From: Actinophytocola xanthii
Lineage (GTDB): Bacteria > Actinomycetota > Actinomycetes > Mycobacteriales > Pseudonocardiaceae
DNA length: 64,000 nt
Direction of reading: 5' to 3'
NCBI RefSeq assembly: GCF_001921205.1
Contig: NZ_MSIE01000001.1
Location: 62,001-126,000, forward strand
Part shown: one piece after another, positions 1 through 7,513 of the stretch
Numbering within the stretch: the first letter of the stretch is position 1
Layout of the letters: the number at the start of each line of letters is the position of its first letter
Position numbers and translations under genes: made by a program
The notes under the pieces: model-generated
The model's input: the letters and a program-made list of their open reading frames with translations, nothing else
Databases searched by the model: none
What the model was told of the DNA's origin: nothing

Positions 1-699
1 GAGACCGTCGAGTGCCGGCGCGTGCAGCTGCTGAACTACTTCGGCCAGGCGAGCGAGCCCTGCGGCAACTGCGACACCTGCCTGTCCCCGCCGCAGTCCT
101 GGGACGGCACGGTCGCCGCGCAGAAGGTCCTGTCGACGGTGTACCGGCTCGACCGCGAGCGCCGCCAGAAGTTCGGCGTCGGGCACGTCGTGGACATCCT
201 GCTCGGCAAGACCACGCCCAAGGTCAGCCAGCACAACCACGAGTCGCTGACCGTCTTCGGCGTGGGGACCGAGCTGTCCGAGGCCGAGTGGCGCGGCGTG
301 GTGCGCCAGCTGCTGGCGCAGGGCCTGCTCAGCGTGGAGGGCGAGCACGGCACGCTGGTGCTCACCGACGCGAGCGCGGAGGTGCTCGGCCGGCGCCGGG
401 AGGTTCGGCTGCGGACCGAGGCCAAGCGCGCGGTGCGTGGGTCGACGCGGCGTGCCGCGGCCGCCGAGGCGGAGCTGCCGGCGGAGGCCAGGCCGGTGTT
501 CGAACGCCTGCGGGCGTGGCGGGCGGCCACGGCCAAGGAGCAGGGAGTTCCGGCCTACGTGATCTTCCACGATGCGACGCTGCGCCAGATCGCGACCGAG
601 GCGCCGGCCACGCTCGACGAGCTGGGCACGGTGAGTGGGGTCGGGGAGAACAAACTGGCGAAGTACGGGCAGCAGATCCTCGACACGCTCGCGGCCTGA
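1..699 (+). CDS. recQ: ATP-dependent DNA helicase RecQ, C-terminal part (5' end outside the window)
   Basis: RecQ is a 3'-5' DNA helicase of recombination and replication-fork repair. Only the last 232 residues are visible and the frame is open to base 1, so the helicase core lies upstream of the window. The visible part begins in the RecQ zinc site: Cys5 within ECRR, then LLNYFG, then the CGNCDTC cluster (Cys21, Cys24, Cys27). A winged-helix RQC region follows at about residues 35-135. A C-terminal HRDC-like domain occupies about residues 155-232 and ends with the helix-hairpin phrase GVGENKLAKYG. The domain order matches full-length bacterial RecQ. A terminator follows 20 bases after the stop. 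The family call is secure; which RecQ paralogue it is cannot be told from this part. Confidence 0.93.
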   Translation, partial: ETVECRRVQLLNYFGQASEPCGNCDTCLSPPQSWDGTVAAQKVLSTVYRLDRERRQKFGVGHVVDILLGKTTPKVSQHNHESLTVFGVGTELSEAEWRGVVRQLLAQGLLSVEGEHGTLVLTDASAEVLGRRREVRLRTEAKRAVRGSTRRAAAAEAELPAEARPVFERLRAWRAATAKEQGVPAYVIFHDATLRQIATEAPATLDELGTVSGVGENKLAKYGQQILDTLAA

Positions 700-1025
700 G
701 GCGTCACTCTTTCTCGCCCCACTTCCACCCTGTGGAGTGGTGTTTTTCGGCGAAAAATCCTTACAGTAGATAGACGTGACCCAATCGGAACACCATCCAG
801 AAGTGAACCACCTTCACTATTGAACCGTGAAAAATCACATCCCGTAACCAATATCGCGAGATGTGCCAGAAATTGCTACCGAGTGTAGATGCAAACGCCT
901 GACCAGCTGTTTCGTAACGGAGGATCACGCCCCAGCGATCGAATGACCGTCACCAGCGCAACCCGTTACACTCCGTCATAGATTCCCGGATTCAGCCGAA
1001 TTGGTCACCCCTCCGGAGCGACGTC
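700..1025. other. 326-base non-coding stretch between recQ and the small membrane gene
   Basis: This stretch is visibly poorer in G+C than the genes around it. Besides the recQ terminator it holds a short inverted repeat, AGTGAA-CCACC-TTCACT (802-818). A 30-codon open frame at 889-981 has no ribosome binding site and I do not treat it as a gene. The rest is probably the promoter region of the gene at 1026, which starts with a good CGGAG site; no convincing -35/-10 pair stands out. Confidence 0.5.
719..747 (+). terminator. Rho-independent terminator of recQ
   Basis: The arms CCACTTCCAC and GTGGAGTGG pair around a short CCT loop, with one bulged base on the left arm, and TGTTTTT follows at once. 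This is one of the few T-tailed hairpins in the window and sits 20 bases after the recQ stop. The T-run is itself half of a second perfect dyad, TTTTTCG-G-CGAAAAA (743-757), which may act in the opposite direction. Confidence 0.75.
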
Positions 1026-1286
1026 ATGCCACCCCACTCCCGAATGCCGACAGCCGCCCTTTCGAACCGGCCGGCTTACCCCGTCGCGGGGATGGCGGCA
1101 CTGCTGGGAGTCGTGAGCCTGGCCGCCGCGCTTGCCACCTGGCACGGCGCGCCATGGGTCATCGTCGTCCCGGTCGCGGTGGTCCTGGCCGGCGTCACCC
1201 TGTTCCTCGGCGCACGACGCGCGCTGCGGCGCGCCTCCGCGAAGATCGACCTGATCCTCGCCGAGGAGCTGGACCGGACCGAGTGA
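1026..1286 (+). CDS. Small two-helix membrane protein, function unknown
   Basis: An 86-residue protein I do not recognise. Two hydrophobic segments (about residues 18-37 and 43-61) are joined by a short WHGAPW loop. A basic and acidic tail follows (about 63-86, ARRALRRASAK then LAEELDRTE), so both ends probably face the cytoplasm. The start is supported by CGGAG seven bases upstream; an internal ATG at codon 7 is possible. It lies just upstream of a 24-codon ORF and a Rip1-type protease on the same strand, so co-transcription is likely. That makes it a possible partner or substrate of the protease, which is speculation. The size and helix spacing suggest a real gene. Confidence 0.6.
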   Translation: MPPHSRMPTAALSNRPAYPVAGMAALLGVVSLAAALATWHGAPWVIVVPVAVVLAGVTLFLGARRALRRASAKIDLILAEELDRTE

Positions 1287-1336
1287 CCCTTCCCGCCCCC
1301 CACATCACACCCACCAGAAGTGCCGAGGAGGCCATC

Positions 1337-1411
1337 ATGCGCACCATCCGCGACGACCGCGACCTGTGCTTCGTCCCGTCCCACCAGACGCGGGTTTCAC
1401 CCTGGAGGTGA
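1337..1411 (+). CDS. 24-codon ORF with a strong ribosome binding site upstream of rip1
   Basis: ATG at 1337 is preceded by GAGGAGG (1325-1331) with 5-base spacing, one of the best Shine-Dalgarno sites in the window. The 24-residue product starts MRTIRDDRDL and ends in VSPWR, with one Cys and no membrane segment. Its TGA lies 39 bases before the start chosen for the protease. It may be a leader peptide or a small protein in its own right; the ribosome site is the only real evidence. I do not recognise the sequence. Confidence 0.4.
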   Translation: MRTIRDDRDLCFVPSHQTRVSPWR

Positions 1412-1450
1412 CACCGTCTGGCCGGGTTGTCCGGCTGGGAAGGGATCCGC

Positions 1451-2668
1451 GTGCTGGCCTACGTCGTCGGTGTCCTGCTGTTCGTCCTCGGGGTGTGCCT
1501 GTCGCTGGCTTTGCACGAAGCGGGCCACCTCGTCGCCGCCAAGGCGTTCGGGATGAAGGTGCGGCGGTATTTCGTCGGCATGGGCCCGAAGGTGTTCTCC
1601 TTCCGGCGCGGGGAGACCGAGTACGGCCTGCGGTGGCTGCCGGTCGGCGGGTACTGCGAGATCGCCGGCATGACCACCATGGACGAGCTGGCTCCCGACG
1701 AGGAGCGGCGGGCCATGTGGCGGCAGGCGACGTGGAAACGCACCACGGTCATGCTCGCCGGCCCGGTCACCCACTTCGTGCTCGGCTTCGTCCTGCTCTA
1801 CGCGTTGGCCGTCTCGATGGGCCTGCCGAACCTGGCCGAACGGCCGGTGGTGGCCGGGACCGCCGCGTGCGTGACCGACGCCAGCACCACCAAGCAGATC
1901 ACCGACCCGACCTGCCCGCCCGGGTCGGTGGGCCCGGCCCAGGCCGCGGGCATCCAGGTCGGCGACGAGATCGTGGCGGTCGACGGGACGCCGACGCCGA
2001 CCTGGACCGCGATGGTCACCGCCGTCCGGGGCTCCAGCGGCCCGACGGTGTTCGACGTCCGCCGCGGCGAGGAGCGCCTCTCGGTCACCGTCGACGTGCC
2101 GACAGTTCTGCGTCCCGCGACCACGACCGACGGCACGGCCGAGACCGTGACCGTCGGCGTGGCCGGGGTGTCGGCGGCCAGGTCGTTCGACTACGGCCCG
2201 CTCGCCGCGCTACCGGCCACGGCCGTGTTCTCCGGGGACATGTTCGCCCAGACCTTCCAGCGCCTGGTCGAGTTCCCGCAACGCATCCCGGCCGTGGTCA
2301 GCGCGATCTTCGGGGCCGAACGCGACCCGAACACGCCGGTGAGCGTGGTCGGCGCGAGCCGCATCGGCGGGGAGGCGGTGCAGGCCGGGCTGTGGCAGCT
2401 GTTCTTCCTGTTGCTGGCGGGGCTGAACTTCTTCATGGGCGTGTTCAACCTGCTGCCCCTGCTCCCGCTCGACGGCGGCCACATCGCGGTCACCTGGTAC
2501 GAGCGCGTGCGCAACTGGCTGCGTGAGCGCCGCGGCCAGACGACCGCGGCGCCCGTCGACTACTCCCGTCTCTCGACGGTCACCATGGCCCTGGTCCTCG
2601 TCGGCGGCGCGGTCCTGCTGTTGACCGTCACCGCCGACATCGTGAACCCCATCCGCATCACTCAGTAA
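1451..2668 (+). CDS. rip1: Rip1-type site-2 protease (M50 family, PDZ-containing)
   Basis: This is an intramembrane zinc metalloprotease that cleaves single-pass membrane substrates such as anti-sigma factors. HEAGH at residues 22-26 gives the two zinc His and the catalytic Glu. The LPLDGGH motif places the third ligand at Asp341, and a PDZ-like domain fills about residues 140-225. The segment KVRRYFVGMGPK plus RRGETEYG and the ending LTVTADIVNPIR closely recall Mycobacterium tuberculosis Rip1 (Rv2869c) from memory, and 405 residues is the usual length. The GTG at 1451 was chosen because GGGAAGGG lies six bases upstream; an in-frame TTG at 1427 lacks such a site. In mycobacteria this gene sits between dxr and gcpE, neither of which is here, so it may be a paralogue or a moved gene. 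Confidence 0.9.
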   Translation: MLAYVVGVLLFVLGVCLSLALHEAGHLVAAKAFGMKVRRYFVGMGPKVFSFRRGETEYGLRWLPVGGYCEIAGMTTMDELAPDEERRAMWRQATWKRTTVMLAGPVTHFVLGFVLLYALAVSMGLPNLAERPVVAGTAACVTDASTTKQITDPTCPPGSVGPAQAAGIQVGDEIVAVDGTPTPTWTAMVTAVRGSSGPTVFDVRRGEERLSVTVDVPTVLRPATTTDGTAETVTVGVAGVSAARSFDYGPLAALPATAVFSGDMFAQTFQRLVEFPQRIPAVVSAIFGAERDPNTPVSVVGASRIGGEAVQAGLWQLFFLLLAGLNFFMGVFNLLPLLPLDGGHIAVTWYERVRNWLRERRGQTTAAPVDYSRLSTVTMALVLVGGAVLLLTVTADIVNPIRITQ

Positions 2669-2678
2669 CCCCGACGCC

Positions 2679-3716
2679 TCAGCCGGCCGGTGTCTCGTCG
2701 TTGTAGATCCGGGTGACGATCCGGCCGTCCCGGGTGATGTAGCCGTTGAGCAGGCCGGCCGTGCTGTGCGGTGTCGCCAGCGCCCCGCTCGGGGCCAGCG
2801 CGATCGCACCGCCGGTGGCGCCCAGTGCGGGGATCTTCTCGTTGATCACCTTCGCCGCCGCGCGCTGGACCGGCGCCCGGGTGTACTCCATCAGGGCCGA
2901 GACGTCGTAGGCGGCCACGCCCCGGATGAACACCTCACCGGTACCGGTGCACGAGATGGCCAGCGTGCGGTTGTTCGCGTAGGTGCCGGCACCGACGATC
3001 GGCGAGTCGCCGACCCGGCCGACCAGCTTGTTGGTCAGGCCGCCGGTCGAGGTGGCGGCCGCGACGTCCCGCGCCCGGTCCACCGCCACCGCGCCCACCG
3101 TGCCACCGCCCTCCCGGGGCTCGGCTCCCGCCGCGTCGGGCTCCTTCGCCTCCAGCAGCGCGTCCCACCGGCGCTGGGTGAAGAAGTAGTCCTGGGTCGT
3201 GTACGGCACGCCGTTGCGCAGGGCGAAGGTGTCCGCACCGACCCCGGCCATCATCACGTGCGGGGACCGCTCCATGACCATGCGGGCCAGCGACACCGGG
3301 TTCTTCGTGTTGTGCACGCCGGCGACCGCCCCCGACCTCAGGTCCTTCCCGTTCATGATCGAGGCGTCCAGCTCGTGCTCGGCGTCGGTGTTGAACACCG
3401 CCCCGCGACCGGCGTTGAAGTTCGGGTCGTCCTCGAGGACGCGCACGGCCGCCTCGACCGCGTCGAGGCTCGGGCGCCCCTGCTCGAGCAGCCGGTAACC
3501 GGTGCGCAGCGCGGCGGCGAGCCCGTCGCGGTAGGCGCGTTCCTGCTCCGCGCTGATGCTGCCGCGCGGCAGGGAGCCAGCCCCGCCGTGCACGGCCAGC
3601 ACCACGTCCCGGACCACCGAGCCGCCCGGCGGCGGTTGCTCCGCGCCGGCGGCGGAACCGGACAGACCCAACACGGTGCCGGCCACCAGGACGGCGACGA
3701 GATGACGGGTGGCCAT
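2679..3716 (-). CDS. Secreted isoaspartyl peptidase / plant-type L-asparaginase (Ntn hydrolase)
   Basis: The family hydrolyses isoaspartyl dipeptides and asparagine after autocleaving itself before a Thr. The expected landmarks are present: AVHGGAG near residues 41-47, NAGRGAVFNTD (about 101-111), and the cleavage site GGGTVGAVAVD with nucleophile Thr206. STGG follows downstream. Residues 1-25 form a signal peptide (MATRHL, a hydrophobic core, then AGA), so the enzyme is probably exported. The ATG at 3716 follows GAGGAGG; a longer frame from 3782 is less likely. At 345 residues it has normal length. It is divergent from the LysR gene and tail-to-tail with rip1. The substrate is inferred from the family only. 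Confidence 0.88.
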   Translation of the reverse strand: MATRHLVAVLVAGTVLGLSGSAAGAEQPPPGGSVVRDVVLAVHGGAGSLPRGSISAEQERAYRDGLAAALRTGYRLLEQGRPSLDAVEAAVRVLEDDPNFNAGRGAVFNTDAEHELDASIMNGKDLRSGAVAGVHNTKNPVSLARMVMERSPHVMMAGVGADTFALRNGVPYTTQDYFFTQRRWDALLEAKEPDAAGAEPREGGGTVGAVAVDRARDVAAATSTGGLTNKLVGRVGDSPIVGAGTYANNRTLAISCTGTGEVFIRGVAAYDVSALMEYTRAPVQRAAAKVINEKIPALGATGGAIALAPSGALATPHSTAGLLNGYITRDGRIVTRIYNDETPAG

Positions 3717-3856
3717 CGAACCTCCTCGGAGCGTGACGGACTTCCACCACCCACCTTCGAACGGTCCCGACACCCACCGCAAACACCGCTACCCGGACGG
3801 CGCAGCGTCGCTGCCCGGTCCTTTACCTGCGGCGACTTAGCGGGTATCTGTTGACC

Positions 3857-4780
3857 ATGCTGCTGCGCCAGTTGGAGTACCTGAGCGCGCTGGCGCGTGA
3901 AGGGCACTTCGGGCGGGCGGCCCAGGCCTGCCACGTCTCCCAGCCGGCGCTCTCCGCGGCGATCCGCAAGCTCGAGGCGGAGCTCGACGTGCAGATCGTG
4001 CAGCGGGGACAGCGGTTCGAGGGGTTCACCCCGGAGGGTAGGCAGGTCCTGCTGTGGGCGCACCGCATCCTCGCCGAGCAGGACGCGATGCGCCACGAGC
4101 TGGCCAGCATGCGCGGCGGTCTGTCCGGCGTGCTCCGCATCGGTGCGATACCCACCGCCATCACGCTCGCCTCCCTGCTCACCACCCCGCTGGCCGACCA
4201 GCACCCACAGCTACGCGTGTCGATCGAGTCGCTGTCCAGTCGGGAGATCGTCCAACGCCTCGCCGAGTTCGACCTCGACATCGGTATGACCTATGTAGAC
4301 GGTGAGCCGCTCGGGACGGTCCGGGTCGTTCCGCTCTACCGGGAGCGGTACCTGTTGCTGACCGCCGCCGACGGCGAGTTCGCCGGCCGGGACACGGTGG
4401 GCTGGGCGGAGCTCGCCGAGACACCGCTGTGCATGCTCTCGCCGGTGATGCAGAACCGCCGGATCCTCGACCGCGCCTTCGCCGAGGCAGGCGTCACCGT
4501 CACACCCTCGGTCGAGGCCGACACGATCTCGGCGATCTACGCCCACGTCGGGACGCGGCGGTGGTCGAGCGTCATCGCACACGCCTGGCTGCACGTGTTC
4601 GGCGTCCCCGACGGGCTGAAGGTGGTCCCACTCAAGCGGCCCCGCCGCGAGTACCAGGTCGGTCTGGTCCTCGCCGACCGCGACCCGGAACCGATGCTGG
4701 CCCGCGCACTGCTGGACACGGCCCACCGGGTGAACGTGCAGGCGACGCTCGACGGGCTGATGCGCCGGCACCTGAGCTGA
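3857..4780 (+). CDS. LysR-family transcriptional regulator
   Basis: A 307-residue LysR-type regulator: a winged helix-turn-helix at residues 1-60 (LLRQLEYLSALAREGHFGRA, then VSQPALSAAIRKLE) and a periplasmic-binding-like effector domain from about residue 90. LysR proteins are tetramers that usually control a neighbouring or divergent gene. The ATG at 3857 fits the family N-terminus; a TTG two codons earlier is possible. The carrier gene downstream on the same strand, with a 20-bp palindrome between, is the natural target; the divergent peptidase is the alternative. The effector is unknown, but oxalate or formate would suit the carrier family. Confidence 0.9.
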   Translation: MLLRQLEYLSALAREGHFGRAAQACHVSQPALSAAIRKLEAELDVQIVQRGQRFEGFTPEGRQVLLWAHRILAEQDAMRHELASMRGGLSGVLRIGAIPTAITLASLLTTPLADQHPQLRVSIESLSSREIVQRLAEFDLDIGMTYVDGEPLGTVRVVPLYRERYLLLTAADGEFAGRDTVGWAELAETPLCMLSPVMQNRRILDRAFAEAGVTVTPSVEADTISAIYAHVGTRRWSSVIAHAWLHVFGVPDGLKVVPLKRPRREYQVGLVLADRDPEPMLARALLDTAHRVNVQATLDGLMRRHLS

Positions 4781-4840
4781 TCTCGCGAGCTGGGACGGTG
4801 ACGTTGCCTCGGCAAGCCCCCGCACTGCGGTTATAAGAGC

Positions 4841-4860
4841 GGTTTATCGGTCGATAAACC
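4841..4860. promoter_or_regulatory. 20-bp perfect palindrome upstream of the OFA carrier (putative operator)
   Basis: The arms GGTTTATC and GATAAACC are exact reverse complements around a 4-base centre. The site is AT-rich in a GC-rich neighbourhood, 120-139 bases before the chosen carrier start and 60 bases after the LysR stop. Its size and symmetry suit a LysR recognition site. Which protein binds it is inference. Confidence 0.6.
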
Positions 4861-4979
4861 AGAGTGTTTTGACCTTCAACCACCCCGCTCAGTACGGTCC
4901 TCGTTACCCCTCGACGCGGCGGTCCACACTGGACGTACCGGTCGACCCGGAGGATCCGGACAGCACACGGAGGTGCGTC

Positions 4980-6419
4980 TTGGCGGCGCTGTCGTTCCTC
5001 GATCGCGAACACACGGTGGCCGACGCCGGCTACAGCAGATGGCTCATCCCACCCGCGGCGCTGGCCATCCACCTGTGCATCGGCCAGGCCTACGCGACCA
5101 GCGTCTACAAGAACGCGCTCGTCGCGCACTTCGACACGAGCCTGACCGCGATCGGCATCATCTTCTCGATCGCGATCGTCATGCTCGGCGTCTCCGCGGC
5201 GGTGATGGGCACCTGGGTCGAGCGGGTCGGCCCGCGGGCGGCGATGTTCACCGCCGCCTGCTTCTGGGCCTCCGGGTTCCTCATCGCCTCGCTCGGCATC
5301 GCCACCAGCCAGCTCTGGCTGGTGTACCTCGGCTACGGGTTCGTCGGCGGCATCGGCCTGGGCATCGGCTACATCTCCCCGGTGTCGACGCTGATCAAGT
5401 GGTTCCCGGACCGCCCGGGGCTCGCGACCGGGATGGCGATCATGGGCTTCGGCGGCGGCGCGCTGGTCGCCTCCCCGTTGTCCCGCCAGCTGATGTCCTT
5501 CTACGACCCGAACTACGACGCCTCGGTCGCCTCCTCGGTCGCCTCGGGTGACGCGGTGGCGAAGCTGTTCCTCACCCTCGGCGTGGCCTACTTCCTGGTG
5601 ATGATGCTGGGCGTGTTCAACGTGAAGGTGCCCGCCCCCGGTTGGCGCCCCGCGGGTTTCGACCCGGCCAAGGTCACCGCCAAGCCGCTGGTCACCAGCG
5701 CCAACGTGTCTGCGGCCAACGCCATCAAGACCCCGCAGTTCTGGCTGCTCTGGACCGTCCTGTTCTGCAACGTGACAGCCGGCATCGGCATCCTGGAACA
5801 GGCCAGCCCGATGATCCAGGACTTCTTCCGCGACGGTGGGGAGTCCAGCGTGGCCACGACGGCGGCCACCGCGTTCGTCGGCCTGCTGTCCATCTTCAAC
5901 ATGGCCGGCAGGTTCGTCTGGTCGTCCACATCGGACTTCATCGGTCGCAAGCCGACCTATGTCATGTACCTCGGCGTCGGCATGGTGCTCTACTTCCTGC
6001 TGGCCGTGGCCGGCCACTCCTCGACGGCGGTCTTCGTGCTGCTGGCGGCGGTGATCCTCTCCTTCTACGGCGGCGGTTTCGCCACCGTTCCGGCCTACCT
6101 GCGCGACCTGTTCGGCACCTACCAGGTCGGTGCCATCCACGGCCGACTGCTGACCGCCTGGTCCGCGGCCGGGATCGCCGGACCGCTGATCATCAACGGC
6201 TTCCTCGACGCCCAGGGCAAACCGGGCGAGCTGGTCGCCGCCGACTACCGGCCGGCGCTGTTCACCATGGTCGGCGTGCTCGCCGTCGGCTTCGTCGCGA
6301 ACCTGCTCGTCCGGCCGGTGGCCGCGCGGTTCCACGAGGCCGCGGGCCACACCGACGCCTTCGCCGAGGCCGCCCAGGAGCGGCCCTCGACGGACGAGAC
6401 TCCCTCGGGGAGGAGGTAG
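4980..6419 (+). CDS. OFA-family MFS transporter (oxalate/formate antiporter type)
   Basis: A 479-residue, 12-helix major-facilitator protein. YGFVGGIGLGIGYISPVSTLIKWFPDR with the following GLATGMAIMGFGGG is the signature stretch of the oxalate:formate antiporter group, whose members carry small mono- and dicarboxylates. TTG at 4980 is preceded by GGAGG with 6-base spacing, which favours it over an upstream in-frame TTG at 4869 that lacks such a site. The protein ends in a hydrophilic tail. A 42-residue membrane peptide gene follows after two bases, and a LysR gene and palindrome lie upstream. No oxalate or formate enzyme gene is nearby, so the substrate is not established. Confidence 0.87.
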   Translation: MAALSFLDREHTVADAGYSRWLIPPAALAIHLCIGQAYATSVYKNALVAHFDTSLTAIGIIFSIAIVMLGVSAAVMGTWVERVGPRAAMFTAACFWASGFLIASLGIATSQLWLVYLGYGFVGGIGLGIGYISPVSTLIKWFPDRPGLATGMAIMGFGGGALVASPLSRQLMSFYDPNYDASVASSVASGDAVAKLFLTLGVAYFLVMMLGVFNVKVPAPGWRPAGFDPAKVTAKPLVTSANVSAANAIKTPQFWLLWTVLFCNVTAGIGILEQASPMIQDFFRDGGESSVATTAATAFVGLLSIFNMAGRFVWSSTSDFIGRKPTYVMYLGVGMVLYFLLAVAGHSSTAVFVLLAAVILSFYGGGFATVPAYLRDLFGTYQVGAIHGRLLTAWSAAGIAGPLIINGFLDAQGKPGELVAADYRPALFTMVGVLAVGFVANLLVRPVAARFHEAAGHTDAFAEAAQERPSTDETPSGRR

Positions 6420-6421
6420 GC

Positions 6422-6550
6422 ATGACCCAGCCCTCCGCGTCCGGCGGCCAGACCGCCCGCCTGGTCGTCTCGTGGGTGATCGTCGGCGTCCCGCTGGTCT
6501 ACGCGCTATACCAGACGATCAAGTCGATCCTGCCGCTGTTCGGGGGCTGA
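6422..6550 (+). CDS. MFS transporter small subunit-like peptide (single membrane helix)
   Basis: A 42-residue peptide with a polar start (MTQPSASGGQTAR), one helix (LVVSWVIVGVPLVYALYQTI) and a short tail ending in FGG. It starts two bases after the carrier stop, behind GGAGGAGG, so it is almost certainly co-translated with it. Small single-helix proteins in this position are a known companion of OFA-type carriers in actinobacteria, where they are annotated as MFS transporter small subunit. Their role, whether stabiliser or regulator, is unclear. Its last 32 bases overlap the end of the convergent TetR gene. Confidence 0.8.
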   Translation: MTQPSASGGQTARLVVSWVIVGVPLVYALYQTIKSILPLFGG

Positions 6551-7079
6551 GCAGCGCGTCGGCGCCGGCCCGCAGAGTTTCGGCCTCCAGTGGCCCGCCG
6601 GCGACCAGCGCCTGCAGCATCGCCCCGTCCACCAGGGCCGCCAGGGCGAACCCCCTGGCCGGTCCGGCGAAGCGCGCGCAGATGCCGCGCAGGCCGTCGG
6701 TCCACAGCGCCGCGACCGGGCGCAGCCGGGGAGTGCGCGCCGCCGCCAGGTAGAGCTCGTACTCGAGCAGCGCCCGGTCCCAGTCGGCGAGGTACCGCTC
6801 GGCCAGCTCGACCAGGGTCGCGGCCGGGTCGGGGCTCACGGTCAGCGCCTCCGCCCAGTCCTCGAGCAGCGCCCTGGCCGCCTCCGTCCCCTCCCGCAAC
6901 GCCGCGGCCACGAGGTCGTCGAGCGTCGGGAAGTAGTAGGTCGTCGAGCCGAGCGGGACACCCGCCCTGGCCGCGATGCGACGGTGGGTGACCTGCCCCA
7001 GCCCCACCTCCGCGATGGTCTCGACGGCGGCCCGCACAATCGCCTCCCGCCGCCCGTCGGGGTCACGACGGGCGGTCAT
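6519..7079 (-). CDS. TetR-family regulator of the SMR efflux gene
   Basis: A 186-residue TetR-type repressor. The N-terminal helix-turn-helix covers about residues 10-55 (RREAIVRAAVETIAEVG, then ARAGVPLGSTTYYFPTLDDL) and the rest is the ligand-binding helical domain. The start ATG overlaps the stop of the SMR gene by four bases (ATGA), so the two are translationally coupled. A 28-bp palindrome in front of the SMR gene is the obvious operator, implying autoregulation of pump and repressor. Its 3' end overlaps the convergent small-subunit gene by 32 bases. The inducer is unknown; cationic drugs are typical for pumps of this family. Confidence 0.88.
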   Translation of the reverse strand: MTARRDPDGRREAIVRAAVETIAEVGLGQVTHRRIAARAGVPLGSTTYYFPTLDDLVAAALREGTEAARALLEDWAEALTVSPDPAATLVELAERYLADWDRALLEYELYLAAARTPRLRPVAALWTDGLRGICARFAGPARGFALAALVDGAMLQALVAGGPLEAETLRAGADALLSPRTAAGST

Positions 7080-7399
7080 CGCGCTGCCCCGCCCAGGTTG
7101 AGGGTCACGACGCCGCCGATCACCAGCAGCAGGCCGACGACCTTGGTGAGGTCGATGGACTCGTCGAGAAACAGGACGCCGATCGCGACGATCGCCGCCG
7201 TTCCGATGCCGGACCACATGGCGTAGGCGACGCCCACCGGCACCTCGCGGACGACCAGCGCGAGCATCGCGAACGCGCCCGCGTAGCCGGCGAGGCAGCC
7301 CAGCGTCGGCCACAGCCTGGTGAACCCCTCGGTGGCCTTGAGCAGGCTCGTCGCCGCCACCTCGAGGGTGATGGCGACCAGCAGGAACACGTATCCCAC
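7076..7399 (-). CDS. SMR-family multidrug efflux transporter
   Basis: A 107-residue protein with four membrane helices, the standard small multidrug resistance size. The conserved membrane-embedded acid is Glu13 in AITLEVAATSLLKAT, equivalent to EmrE Glu14. The phrases YAMWSGIGTA and GVLFLDES (near the middle) and LLVIGGVV near the end are typical. SMR pumps work as dimers and exchange cations or guanidinium-type compounds for protons. GTG at 7399 follows GGAGGG; an in-frame ATG at 7420 would put the N-terminus inside the operator region. It is the first gene of a two-gene operon with tetR. Confidence 0.88.
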   Translation of the reverse strand: MGYVFLLVAITLEVAATSLLKATEGFTRLWPTLGCLAGYAGAFAMLALVVREVPVGVAYAMWSGIGTAAIVAIGVLFLDESIDLTKVVGLLLVIGGVVTLNLGGAAR

Positions 7400-7413
7400 G
7401 GGACCCTCCGTTC

Positions 7414-7441
7414 TGTACATCTGTACATGTACAAATGTACA
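7414..7441. promoter_or_regulatory. 28-bp palindrome, putative operator of the smr-tetR operon
   Basis: The halves TGTACATCTGTACA and TGTACAAATGTACA are reverse complements except at one position per half, and each half is itself a small dyad of TGTACA. The site ends 15 bases before the SMR start and lies 73 bases upstream of the divergent enolase gene. Long two-step dyads of this kind bind pairs of TetR dimers in QacR-type systems. The binding protein is inferred to be the TetR at 6519-7079. Confidence 0.75.
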
Positions 7442-7513
7442 TCAGCGGGGATCTGGGCACACCGGGTCGGACGGGAGTAGAACGGAGCACCCCACCCCAC
7501 GAGGAGACGACGC

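Noticed and set aside
889-981. 30-codon ORF in the recQ downstream region
   Set aside because: No ribosome binding site, no recognisable sequence, and it lies in AT-richer non-coding DNA.
4632-6350. 572-codon minus-strand frame opposite the OFA carrier
   Set aside because: Product is Gly/Arg/Glu-rich without motifs; the plus strand shows membrane helices and OFA signatures.
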